From Undaria pinnatifida (lineage: Eukaryota; Sar; Phaeophyceae; Laminariales; Alariaceae): a stretch of DNA of 64,000 bases. A program made the position numbers and the translations under genes. The notes beneath the pieces are model-generated. The model did no database searches. It was not told the DNA's origin and worked only from the letters and a program-made list of their open reading frames with translations. How positions within the stretch are numbered: position 1 is the stretch's first letter; each line of letters starts with the position of its first letter. Positions 34,761 to 44,974 of the stretch are shown here, one piece after another. The stretch is from the NCBI GenBank assembly GCA_012845835.1, contig JABAKD010000008.1, positions 3,213,651 to 3,277,650 on the forward strand, in the 5' to 3' direction.

Positions 34761-36262
34761 CAAGGTTAGGTTCTGTAGGGTACGGGTAATAATGTCTGTG
34801 GGGTATTGGATCTGTTACAGAACCGGAGGGTAATCTCTGTAGGGTACGGGATGTGCTACAGAACTCACAGAACTGTAGGGTATTGTGGCATGACCGTCAC
34901 AGAACTCACAGAATTGTTGGGGTATTGTATACAGAACAAGAGGGTAATCTCTGTGGGGTATCGGGTGTGCTACAGAACTCACAGAAGTGTAGGGTATTGT
35001 GGTGCAACCGTCACAGAACTCACAGAAGTGTAGGGTATTGTGGCACGACCGTCACAGAACCCACAGAAGTGTTAGGGTATTGTATACAGATCAAGAGGGT
35101 AATCTCTGTGGGGTACCGTGTGTGCTACAGAACTCACAGAAGTGTAGGGTACTGTGGTGCAACCGTCACAGAACTCACAGGGAAGGCTCCGTAGGGTGTC
35201 TGTAGGGTAACTACAGACGGTTACTACCCTCGGTACCCGCGCGAGTCTCTGTATTTGCACACTGCTGTTTGCCTTGGTTCGACTCGGTTTCAAGGTACTA
35301 AACCAAGACTTGAACGTCAGCCCAACTTGAAGCGTTCCCTCAAAAACACCACCACAACACACAGAGCAAGACCCTCCTTCAGCAGAGAAACAGAAAACAC
35401 ACATCTGGTACAGCAGAACAAACACACCCTACGACCCGCGGTACCGGGTTCAGCGGGAGCATGAGCGATGCAGACCTCAGCGGTAATACGCCAGAGCCCG
35501 CGGGCGATGTTCAGGCGGAGGCAGGTGGCGCCGGCGAGGAACCAACCCTAAGATTCAAACGAGGTAGAGGTTGTTGAAGACCGCTACCTCCTTCAACAAC
35601 CTCTACCTCGTTTGAATCTTGTTGAGGTTCCTCGCCGGCGCCACCTGCCTCCGCCTGAACATCGCCCGCGGGCTCTGACGTATTACCGCTGAGGTCTGCA
35701 TCGCTCATGCTCCCGCTGAACCCGATACCGCGGGTCGTAGGGTGTGTTTGTTCTGCTGTACCAGATGTGTTCTGTTTCTCTGCTGAAGGAGGGTCTTGCT
35801 CTGTGTGTTGTGGTGGTGTTTTTGAGGGTACGCTTCAAGTTGGACTGACGTCAGCATCCCGGGGTAATCACAAATAAATGTGGAGGGTAGTTCCACAAAT
35901 GTTTACCCGTACCGCGGGTAATTGTGCCGCCGGCATACAGAATAAGAGGGTAATCTCTGTGGGGTACGGGATGTGCTACAGAACTCACAGAAGTGTAGGG
36001 TATTGTGGCATGACCGTCACAGAACTCACAGAAGTGTTGGGGTATTGTATACAGAACAAGAGGGTAATCTCCGTGGGGTATCGGGTGTGCTACAGAACTC
36101 ACAGAAGTGTAGGGTATTGTGGTGCAACCGTCACAGAACTCACAGAAGTGTAGGGTATTGTGGCGCTACGGGCACAGAACTCACAGAATTCTTCTGTAGG
36201 GTAAAACAGAGGGTAATTACCCCCGGTATAGATCTGTGGGTACCCTACAGAACCTAACCTTG
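34761..36262. mobile_element. TIR/fold-back DNA element, 1502 bp, 7-bp TSD
   Basis: Perfect 23-bp terminal inverted repeats begin CAAGGTTAGGTTCTGTAGGG (34761-34783; mirrored 36240-36262). The flanking duplication AATCTTC occurs at 34754-34760 and 36263-36269, and the uninterrupted site GACGAAATCTTCGATCTC is present at about 2067-2084. Both subterminal regions carry direct repeats of ACAGAACTCACAGAAGTG with GTAGGGTATTG. The centre is a long inverted repeat around 35584. A related, degenerate right end lies at 60440-60552. No transposase is encoded; the superfamily is not assignable from a 7-bp duplication alone. Confidence 0.92.
35320..35850. repeat. Central inverted repeat with duplicated coding start
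   Basis: Arms of about 260 bp mirror each other around position 35584. Each arm holds the same ATG frame: plus strand from 35461 and minus strand from 35708 (to 35511), both starting MSDADLSGNT and then EPAGDVQAEAGGAGEEP. The minus frame runs on (QQDSNEVEVVEGG) across the axis. This looks like the 5' end of a captured or ancestral gene duplicated head to head. Confidence 0.85.
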
Positions 36263-36302
36263 AATCTTCGATCTCACAGCTGGAGTGTATTTTCATTTTT
36301 TA

Positions 36303-36358
36303 TAATATACAAGGGCTCCGCATGGGCGCCGGCATTCGCCGGCGCCCATGCTTCGGAT
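36303..36358. repeat. GC-rich hairpin module 4
   Basis: Perfect 13-bp stem CATGGGCGCCGGC/GCCGGCGCCCATG (36321-36333 and 36338-36350) with an ATTC loop. It is preceded by TATAATATACAAGGGCTCCG and followed about 75 bp later by AATGCCAAGAG. The stem sequence differs from modules 1-3 although the flanks are shared. Confidence 0.85.
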
Positions 36359-36654
36359 AGGGCAGGGCAGCACTTCGACATCTTGAGGTGTAGCTGTCCG
36401 ATTTGGCATGCATTGAGCTTTAAAGTAATGCCAAGAGTTTAATACGAACATGGGATTATGAAAGTCAGTCATGATTTGACAGAAAAAAAACGTAATGTTA
36501 TACAACAAAGAAGGCAAGGATAGGCGAAACACACTATTACTATGCGTATGTTAAATGCGCCGTCAAGTAAAAGTTGGCGTCCATCAAACAAAAATACCGA
36601 AAATAGTATTACTGAGAACCTGCGTCGCCTCTAGGCGAAACGAAAGGGAGTCCG

Positions 36655-36940
36655 GTCGCCCCGGTGGCGTATCAGGTTAACCTCGAGCCTGGTATAGGTC
36701 AGTTTCGTGAGTTCGAGCCCCGCCGAGTGCATACTCGTACAAATTCGTTGGGACTTTTTCTTGTGGACAAATTGACTTGCGGAAAGCGCGAGAGCGTGAA
36801 TTAGCAACACTCGATGAACAATCGACGAGCAGTGGGATTGCTGAACCCTATGCGCGATAAAAATTGAAGGCAAGAACCGGGGAGGAGAAGGGATGACACC
36901 TGTGACCACGGCTTGTCCAGAAGCTGGAAAGTAAAAGTGT

Positions 36941-36976
<36 letters not shown>
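36655..36976 (+). repeat. tRNA-headed SINE (family B), plus strand
   Basis: Box-A-like TGGCGTATCAGGTTAA near 36664 and box B GAGTTCGAGCCCC near 36711, then a roughly 200-bp body and an A-tract of about 35 bases ending at 36976. The body string CGCGATAAAAATTGAAGGCA is shared with the minus-strand copy at 37.6 kb. Target duplications were not evident. Confidence 0.6.
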
Positions 36977-36980
<4 letters not shown>

Positions 36981-37481
36981 CCTTGGCATTTATGAAGAGA
37001 CTGCACTGCCGTCCCCGTGGCAATGGAGGTTCGAAGTCGACAGGATGCAAAGAAAGTCGGTTTGCATCAAACGTCGACATGGGGCCATGTCAGCCGGCGA
37101 GGTTTTGGAAGAAGATTGCTTTGTTTGTTACGTGAAGGCTGTCGCATTGATTGGTCTGCGTGGTTGCGGGCGAGGAGGAAAACGTAGAAGAGGAGGGCGA
37201 TCTCTCGTTGCGTCGGCGTTGTCTAAGATAGGTGCGGGGGTGGCTTTGCTCGTACGGGAGGTTGGCGTAGCGCTTCTTCTCTGTTTTTTCTCCGGCGGGA
37301 TATGTGTGTCTGCTATCTTTGATTCGTGGGTGCTTTCACGTTGTCGAAATCGGACGCGTCCCCTCAATACATAACATCCGGAGTGTCTCTACCATGACGA
37401 CTGCTGATGGTGCCGTGCGTATTTCCCAGAGACTGACGTATTATTTACTTGTAGAAATAATCATATACCTTTCTTTGCAAC

Positions 37482-37830
37482 ATTTTTTTTTCTTCATCCC
37501 ATTTATCATCCCCTATCATCCCCGCACCATTCTCGCGCTCCCTCCAAGTAGTAGTAACTCAGATCCGGGGTCACATAGCGGGCCCTCCTCCTCCCTCCCC
37601 ACTTCGGCACGTGCCTTCATTTTTACCGCGAGGAGAATCGAGCATTTTCTTCCCTCGTCGACTCGCGTCGAATTGTACCTAGCAGGCGCTCTCAGCAGTT
37701 GATCTCTTTTTTTGATTGCATTTTTGCAAATTAGGTCATATTCATCGTGGTGGGTGTCGAACTCAAGGACAACCAAACGTTGGAGGTATTCGAGGGTAAA
37801 ACCACTAGACCACCAGGGCGGCCGGCTGAC
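37482..37830 (-). repeat. tRNA-headed SINE (family B), minus strand
   Basis: Read on the minus strand: box A GGTGGTCTAGTGGTT near 37820, box B GAGTTCGACACCC near 37755, body with CGCGGTAAAAATGAAGGCA, then GTGGGGAGGGAGGAG and a short A-run near 37485. The conserved core shows kinship with the 36.65-kb copy despite strong divergence. Confidence 0.6.
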
Positions 37831-37854
37831 AATTGATTAAAACAAAACAGGATC

Positions 37855-37930
37855 TTTGCATAGGGTTCAAAATCGTGTTGGCAGAAAAACCAAATTTGCA
37901 GGAAGCAGCTGAAAGGTCAAGAAACAGGCA
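37855..37930 (+). repeat. Coding-like repeat, left half
   Basis: In frame FKIVLAEKPNLQEAAERSR; matches 23468-23530. The continuation (CTGGCAAAACGAGCAG) appears only at 39628, so about 1.7 kb intervenes here relative to the 23.5-kb copy. Confidence 0.65.
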
Positions 37931-38568
37931 ATATTTCAGTTGTTGTTGTCCTCACATTAACTCGCACAATCCAGTCCGTGGTCACAGGACTGGTTCCAGT
38001 CACTCTGGAGCAGAGGAATACCCTGGGGAAAAACACAAACAACCCAAGGTGGTACACGCATAAATCACAGCTGACGCAATTCATTCATGCCTCCACCAGA
38101 AACATATAAAAGTGAGATCGGGAGTCAGTATACGATGTGCCAGGTCCAAACCGGTGCATACGTCTCATTACTCGCGCCTGGGAAAACCGACTATACCGCT
38201 TGCCACCCAAGAAAGACTACCACGTATATATCACACGTAGTATCTATCACTACGCATACGCACAACAGACGCAAGTTATTTGGAAAAAAGAAACAAAGAA
38301 CAAAGAAGAGAAAGGAAAGGAAATGGGTGCATGGGGTCAAGAAAAAGAAAAGAAAAATAAATTTTGGGGGGTCTACTGGCGAGGCTGCCACCAGAACGGG
38401 ATGTCACATGTCACGTGGTCTTTCGACGGTCTACAGCAGTAGTACTACGAACGACTTCCGATACACCCACCGAAGCACGGACTACTGGCCAATTACGCGA
38501 TCGACAGCTGGCCGTGGTTGTCACGTGTCTCTGTGTTGGGGGCCCCTGCCCTGCCTCTTGTTGGCTCT

Positions 38569-39480
38569 TGAGAGTGATGCGTGTACGACTAAACTTGCCA
38601 ACGAACGGCACTCGCACTGCACTTTGAGCTATCTGCTGTAGTTCTGGTTGCTACTTGTTGCTGCATTATGTGCTAGACGTTTCGCCCTTCGGCTACTGCT
38701 GTGCACCTGCTGTTGTGTGTTCGCCAATGTCGTCAGTTGGCGTTCATGCTCGTCGTACATACTGCTGTTCTCACCGAGTACGTGCGGGTTTCCTCGTACC
38801 TCAACCGTACGACGACGAGCTCAAAACAGAAGGGCGGTGACATGAAATGGCATGGACAATGGCCACATAGAAGCGAGCACAGCGGGATAGGTCGCTGCGA
38901 ATCAACCGCACTTGTTCATGCCTACAGCAGAGGCTGACTGGAGTGTCAGCGGCCGTGCTAAAGCCAGGGCCAAAGGCCGAAGAGACGGCTCTTCTATCTG
39001 CTTGGTTTTGTCTCGAGATTCTGTTATATATATTGGGCAGAGTGATGCGTGTACGACTAAACTTGCCAACGGCACTCGTACTGCACTTTGAGCTATCTGC
39101 TGTAGTTCTGGTTGCTACTAGTTGCTGCATTATGTGCTAGACGTTTCGCCCTTCGGCTACTGCTGCTACACCTGCTGTTTTGTGCTTGCCAATGTCGTCA
39201 ATTGGCGTTCATGCTCGTCGTACATACTGCTGTTCTCACCGAGTACGTACGGGTTTCCTCGTACCTCAACCGTACGACGACGAGCTCAAAACAGAAGGGA
39301 GGTGACATGAAATGGCATGGACAATGGCCACATAGAAGCGAGCACAGCGGGATAGTTCGCTGCGAATCAACCGCATTCGTTCATGCCTACAGCAGAGGCT
39401 GCCTGGAGTGTCAGCGGCCGTGCTAAAGCCAGGGCCAAAGGCCGAAGAGACGGCTCTACCTGCTTAGTTTTGTCTCGAAA
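38569..39480. repeat. Tandem duplication, ~472-bp period
   Basis: 38569-39040 and 39041-39480 are close copies. Both start AGAGTGATGCGTGTACGACT and contain GTGACATGAAATGGCATGGA, ending near GGCCAAAGGCCGAAGAGACG. ORFs across it are unremarkable. Confidence 0.9.
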
Positions 39481-39627
39481 TTCTGTTACGTGAAAGTATC
39501 ATGATTTGGGATTTATTTTGTCACGAAACGTCTTGCCGTCGATAATTTGTGTCACGAAGTTGTTGGATATCGTCGGTAAGTTGTGTCACGTTTTAGGTGA
39601 ACCCACACTAAAAAATTGAATTTCCAG

Positions 39628-39755
39628 CTGGCAAAACGAGCAGAAACAAAAGCAATAAAATGCCGAGCAAGAAACCAAACGAACTAGTAAAAAAGTACAG
39701 CAAAGAAACTAACGCTCGAGAGTATGCCACCGCAAAATTCCAAACATTATCACGT
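39628..39755 (+). repeat. Coding-like repeat, right half
   Basis: Continues the repeat broken at 37930. It contains an ATG frame MPSKKPNELVKKYSKETNAR, basic and lysine-rich, ending within about 35 residues. It is preceded by a pyrimidine-rich TTTCCAG that could be a splice acceptor. Confidence 0.5.
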
Positions 39756-40121
39756 ACCGTTTGAAAATGATGCCAATTTTGTAAATCATTCAGGCGTTGC
39801 AGCCATTAAGATTCAACAATTTTCCAAAATTCCTCCTCGACACTCGCTCGTCTCGCTCGGCACCCGTCCGCGTTCACGTCGATGTGCGGAGCGGACACGG
39901 CAGGGCGAGGGGCGTTGGAGCCGCCCCCCGAAGGCGGCGCTCGAACCAAGCCATATTCGACCGAGAATTCCAGTTCCGCGAATCGCATACTTGGGCCGAG
40001 ACAAAAAACTCCTGACCAAAGTCCATGACACCAAGGAATGACTCGATATTCAAGGAATGATTTTATATATATTTATGGGGGGGTCCAGATTCTAGTCCGC
40101 GGGCCTCCCTTAAAGCACGTC

Positions 40122-40514
40122 TCAGCGTACCCTCTTCGCCAGCAGAGAGTAGTCTGCTGCTTCACCTGCTGTCTGCGGTATGCAAAGATTCGTTTCACCT
40201 ACCGGTGCATCCTCTGCACCTGGGTTAAAACGGTGCGGGGAACCCACGTGCACGATCACGAACCTCGTCTCGGGTATCCACAGCACCTCCTTTCGAAAAC
40301 GGTGCATTCGTTCACGCATGAAACACAAGTCAAGCGCAGGTCCAAGGAGGGGGGGAACCTGCAGGCAACTCTTCGCGATATGTGGAGGAAGCCGTAGCGT
40401 TGAGTATTCGCGGTTTGTCGGCCACATGCCGTATTGTGTGCTTGTGTCTGAATGGCGCTCCAGTAGAGAGTAACGCAGGAGAGTTTCTGCGTGCGCTCCC
40501 CCAGGGGTAAACAA
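40122..40514 (-). CDS. Unidentified open frame, about 130 codons
   Basis: A minus-strand frame open for 130 codons with ordinary amino-acid composition (for example MHRFRKEVLWIPETRFVIV). It begins without an ATG at the open edge, so it would be an internal exon or start further in. I do not recognise it. A chance frame remains possible. Confidence 0.25.
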   Translation of the reverse strand: MFTPGGAHAETLLRYSLLERHSDTSTQYGMWPTNREYSTLRLPPHIAKSCLQVPPLLGPALDLCFMRERMHRFRKEVLWIPETRFVIVHVGSPHRFNPGAEDAPVGETNLCIPQTAGEAADYSLLAKRVR

Positions 40515-40784
40515 GAGTCACCACGCGAAATTGAAGTGTCCATCATCATCAGGTATTTTCCGTGCTGTGCGGTGGTGTTCAGCAATAAACAACCTACCAT
40601 ACATACGATAAGAAAGCAGTATAGTGGAAACTACAGTAACAAATTTATAAACTAGATGTATGTGATGTTTTGCCTAGCTCAAACTTCTCCACCTAAAGTA
40701 TAAATGCCAATATTATTATGGTATTTCGTATAGTGGACAAAAAAAAAGACACCTCCCAATAAAAACTCACTCGTATAGTATACA

Positions 40785-40840
40785 AGGTTCCCCTTCGGGA
40801 GGTGGACACGTGCCTCCCGGGGGCGACGCAAGTCGAATTA
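40785..40840. repeat. GC-rich hairpin module 5 at OTU 3' end
   Basis: GTATACAAGGTTCCCCTTCG then stem CGGGAGG/CCTCCCG (40796-40802 and 40813-40819). On the minus strand it lies about 25 bp beyond the end of the OTU frame. It is duplicated at 24210-24255. Confidence 0.85.
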
Positions 40841-40861
40841 CTACAACTGATGATGAAGTAT

Positions 40862-41904
40862 TTATGCAGAAGGTGTATATCGGAGGGATGCGTAGTGGAA
40901 AGAATGTGGATAATATAAGATATCACAGACATTTGGAGGAGGAGGGTTGGGATATTGCTGAGGCTCGGTGTGATAAGTTATTCGAAAGTCCACTCCGTAT
41001 AACTGCGTGGCAGCAATTAATTCTACGTTTGTAGGATATGCGTGAGGCTGTGACATGAACTGGAGATACTCTTCGACACTCGAATATGTAGTAGGTTGAG
41101 ATCCAGCGACTTCTTCCACAAGTTCTTGATTTGCTCCAGCTAAGATGCTGTCGTGGAAAGTGTTGAAACCTGATCCTGGGACAACGGTGTACAAATTGGT
41201 TGTGATGTGGGCAATAATATGTGCACGGACGATGTGATGTAAAGCTGGGTTGTTGTGCACACGACGCGAGATACATCTTAATAAACATGCACCATCACCA
41301 TTCTCGGGAATAATGGACCATTGACCAGAAACCGTGTCAATTGTGAGGGAGAACTCACAGTAAACTTAGAGTCTATGGACTACGTGCTGCTTGCTGGTGG
41401 TGCTGCTGACGGAACTTTGCAAGACAAACGGAACTTCTTCGGGCACGTTGGCGTTGTTTGTTCCGTTCAGAAAAATATATTGTCTACACCGACAAATGAT
41501 TCTTTATCATCTACATGACCTTGATTTGCTCCAGCTAAGATGCTGTCGTGGAAGGTGTTGAAACCTGATCCTGGGATAACGGTGTACAAATTGGTTGTGA
41601 TGTGGGCAATAATATGTGCACGGACGATGTGATGTAAAGCTGGGTTGTTGTGCACACGACGCGAGATACATCTTAATAAACATGCACCATCACCAATCTC
41701 GGGAATAATGGACCATTGACCATAATTGTTATTGTTGCCGCTATTGTTGTCTTGATCATTTTCGCTGTCTGATGGGTTTGTACTGCTGTCGCTGCTGTTA
41801 GAGGAATCATTGGTGTCAATTTGTTGTTTGTTTTCTGTGTCCAGTATTTTTCCCCGCGTGCTTATACCGATGTTTGTTGCCGATATGGTCTGTTGTGTGC
41901 ACAT
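40862..41904 (-). pseudogene. OTU-family cysteine protease, broken by duplication
   Basis: OTU proteases cleave ubiquitin or polyproteins. The upstream frame 41904-41467 starts MCTQQTISATNIG, has a Ser/Asn/Asp-rich linker, and then the catalytic-cysteine motif GDGACLLRCISRRVH. It ends in foreign sequence after AGANQG. A second frame, 41260-40862, repeats HNNPALHHIVRAHIIAHITT and continues to the family's C-terminal part: TNVELIAATQLYGVDFRIT and the His motif HSFHYASLR. A complete protease must once have joined these parts; here an internal duplication with about 180 bp of inserted sequence (41330-41515) separates them. OTU domains are known in Helitron/Helentron transposons, and the adjacent hairpin fits that; no Rep/helicase is seen. 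Confidence 0.8.
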
Positions 41905-41959
41905 CGTTACTTTTGCTTGAGTTGTGTTGCTACTTTATATCTCTTTATACAGGTTTCGC

Positions 41960-42512
41960 TACTACTGCTGTATGGTATCCACCGTGTCAATTGTGAGGGA
42001 GAACTCACAGTAAACTTAGAGTCTATGGACTACGTGCTGCTTGCTGGTGGTGCTCTATTGTAAAACCGCTGTGTATGTTCTTTTGATGAGAGTAAACGTC
42101 TTGTGTATTTATTCTCCTCGGTCCATCCAGAAAAAAATCCCGTTCTCAATAAAATTTGATTTTTTATGATCTATATATTATTGCCGCTCTCTGCGGTTGC
42201 TTGCTGCTGCTGTGATCGTAGACAGTTCATACCGATGTTTGTTGCCGATATGGTCTGTTGTGTGCACATCGTTACTTTTGCTTGGGTTGTGTGGCTACTT
42301 TATATCTCTTTATGCAGGTTTCGCTACTGCTGTGTGGTAACCACCGTGTCAATGGTGAGGGAGAACTCACAGTAATGACATAGTTCACGTCGTTGCAGCG
42401 GGTACATATACACCGCGCCCGCGTCTAGCAGTGCGGGAAAATTCTCTCGCAAATACATTTTGATGCCACCCCGATGTACGTGCGAGGACTAAAGTTCCAC
42501 CGTGTGTGTAGT
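41960..42512. repeat. Duplicated segments flanking the OTU gene
   Basis: ACCGTGTCAATTGTGAGGGA occurs at 41333 and 41985, and a variant at 42345. 42205-42300 repeats 41865-41960 (GATGTTTGTTGCCGATATGG). 42370-42512 matches 24545-24685. No intact gene. Confidence 0.8.
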
Positions 42513-43263
42513 AGACGTATTTAAGCCTGGCGATATGCCTATATTTTTGGCTCTAAACCAAATTAAGCCCTATCGTGTCTTAAATGTCTACAAAATAGGT
42601 CTATTTTATCGACCTAACGACCACGGCAGACCACGGTGAGATATGGATTTTCCCAAAATATGCACTTGGGCACATTTTGGCCCAAGTGCATATTTGAAGC
42701 AATTTTCCGAGTATTTTCCAGCAAACAACAGCATTTCAGACGACAAAAGCTCGAGGAAACATCAGGCGGATGCCTACATTTCGAGGGTGGAAATTGAACC
42801 GGGTTGAGGGCCAGTCCTGCTGTGCTGCTGTACTGACTGCCACACTGAGGCACACCGAAGGCGGCAGACGCCTGCGAGGTATCCTACATATGAAGCGAGT
42901 ATGGAGTACGAAGCACTCAATGTTTTTGCCAGGCACCAGTTATTTGTTTTGGCCGTTTGTTCAAGCTCGCACAGCATGGGCAGGGGAGGGTCTTTCTCGA
43001 AGTTTCCACCCACTCATGTGCTGACTCATGACATGAATCCTCGTCTTGCCATCTGCGTCTGGAGTAGTGCAGAAATATCATTGTATATTTTCAAGTAGTT
43101 TGATCTTTCCTCGGCTTTTCTTTTTATGCGTACTGAAAGAGACCACTATTTCGAGTTTTAGACATATGGTGTTTTTTTTATGCGTTTAAGGTCGAAGTAT
43201 CGAATGGCCTAGCTCTTCCAGTTGGAAGTACTTAAGACCTAACCTCGAGGCTTAAATACGTCT
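42513..43263. mobile_element. TIR element, 751 bp, 3-bp TSD
   Basis: Perfect 16-bp terminal inverted repeats AGACGTATTTAAGCCT (42513-42528; mirrored 43248-43263), flanked by AGT on both sides (42510-42512 and 43264-43266). The uninterrupted site GTGTGTAGTGTGTGG is present at about 24680-24694 in an otherwise matching paralogous block. It contains a perfect 16-bp hairpin (42656-42671 and 42680-42695, 8-nt loop). No transposase; the superfamily is open. Confidence 0.9.
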
Positions 43264-43600
43264 AGTGTGTGGTTGCCCGGGGACAGAAGCGTCTCATACC
43301 CCGCAAAATATAGCCAGTCTCGGCGGCTTTCCGCGGCCATAGCTCGCGCCACGGACGTCCCATGAGCCCGGCACACGGCTGATAATATACCGACGGGTAG
43401 TCTGATCGCATTGCAGAAGAAAGCACACCAAAAAACTCTGCGCCGGCGGAGAAAAAGGGACGGACTAGGCAAAAAAATCAAAATGGTACATATGCATATT
43501 ACGAGTACCACCAACGCAGCTTGCAAAGATGAGTATTGACCTGAAATTCGTCAAACTCACGACTGACGTCATTAAAAATTAGTTATAAAATTACTTTCTC
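43264..43600. repeat. Paralogous copy of the 24.69-25.40 kb block
   Basis: GTGTGTGGTTGCCCGGGGAC, then 43295-43490 matching 25195-25400. The 24-kb copy has about 490 bp more between the two parts. 43500-43595 is the reverse complement of the 25.79-kb repeat. Confidence 0.85.
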
Positions 43601-43719
43601 GGCGAGTCCCAGCCTCTTTTTCTATTCCAATAATATTGCCCTGCCCAGGGCGCATTTTTTGACGTATGTACCACCACCATTGACCCCGGGGATGGTGCGT
43701 TCTGATCTTTTGAAGTTCA

Positions 43720-43794
43720 AGGAAACTTCCCCGCGTTAAGGAAACATTTTTCGAAGCAAAACCATAAGTTTTCTTAAAGCGGGGTCGACTGTAC
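43720..43794 (-). mobile_element. pogo/Tc1-like terminal fragment, reverse
   Basis: CTTAAAGCGGGGTCGACTGT ends at 43794 beside a TA. It is the reverse complement of the terminus at 34438, with the same GGAAAC-rich inner part. Confidence 0.45.
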
Positions 43795-43818
43795 ATGAAT
43801 CTCACATACTGGTACTTT

Positions 43819-43987
43819 GCACTTTGCTTTCGAAGTTGTATTATATTAATGCGCAACCCCCCGCCCGGAGAGGGGGGTTGGAGATGGGAATACCCCGGGG
43901 CTGCCCCGCCGGCAACCCCACGCTAACATCCGTATACACGAGTCAACTCCCAACCCAACTGGCGACATCGAACTCGCGACGCCAGCC
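43819..43987 (-). repeat. Split direct repeat B2, copy 2 outer end
   Basis: Matches B1 (44744-44912) base for base over 169 bp apart from a few substitutions. The homology starts exactly at GCACTTTGC and stops exactly after GACGCCAGCC. Confidence 0.85.
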
Positions 43988-44529
43988 AACAACCAACGAC
44001 GAACAATCGTTGGCAACTCGAAGAAGACATACGAGGCAACCGCCTATAACGTGCAGCATACAAAAAAAACGTACACACGCGTGTAATAAATATGCTATAA
44101 AATTGCACGCCTGCACACACCATGCACATTAAACAAATGCACTTACTTGCCAATATACGGATAACTCCCCTCTCCCACACTTTCAGATTGCGCGCTAAAT
44201 CCGAGCCGATGCACTGCCACAACGTTCGCTGTTAACTATCAACATAATATCTGCGTAACACAGTCATACGTACCCCCACCGCACGGAGGGATACTCAGAT
44301 ATTACACATGCTTAAAAAAAAAAACACAACAACGAACACCCCTTGCACCACGCTATAACACTGATGCGGCTAGCACCCACCGCAAACCTGCGCAATCTAC
44401 GAAACCCCGTCGCATCTTCAGCGAAAACGGGTACGTTTGCCAAAAACAGTAACAAACACGCGCAACGTTACTGCGACCGATTAACTCCCCCTCCACTGAC
44501 TCCCTCAAAAACACGGGCGGGTGAGTGGG
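43988..44529 (-). other. Spacer between A2 and B2
   Basis: No ORF of note. Its right part (44431-44529) is shared with copy 1 (27111-27209); the rest is unique here. Confidence 0.5.
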
Positions 44530-44742
44530 AACTTAAACTAGTCTGTATCACACCTTGAACCTGTAAGCTCTGACTCTGCTCCCCTACGCGCTCCGCGTGC
44601 AGGTCGTCGCCTACACAGCTGGGCCAGGTGTGCCCAATGCTATCGCTCATACGACTATGAATTACCGCATTGATCTGATTGGTCAAACTTCTTACGTACG
44701 TACAAAACCCATATTTTCTCATACTTCGATAATATTCTGCTT
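44530..44742 (-). repeat. Split direct repeat A2, copy 2
   Basis: 213 bp matching A1 at 50186-50397 in direct orientation, and both A repeats of copy 1. Confidence 0.88.
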
Positions 44743-44743
44743 T

Positions 44744-44912
44744 GCACTTTGCTTTCGAAGTTGTATTATATTAATGCGCAACCCCCCGCCCGGAGAGGGG
44801 GGTTGGAGATGGGAATACCCCGGGGCTGCCCCGCCGGCAACCCCACGCTAACATCCGTATACACGAGTCAACTCCCAACCCAACTGGCGACATCGAACTC
44901 TCGACGCCAGCC
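44744..44912 (-). repeat. Split direct repeat B1, copy 2
   Basis: 169 bp matching B2 at the element's outer end. It contacts A2 through a single T. Confidence 0.88.
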
Positions 44913-44974
44913 TCCAACACAAACTGGTAGTTGACCCGTATTACGAATGTAGTCCCACCCCCCCCCGCCACCCC

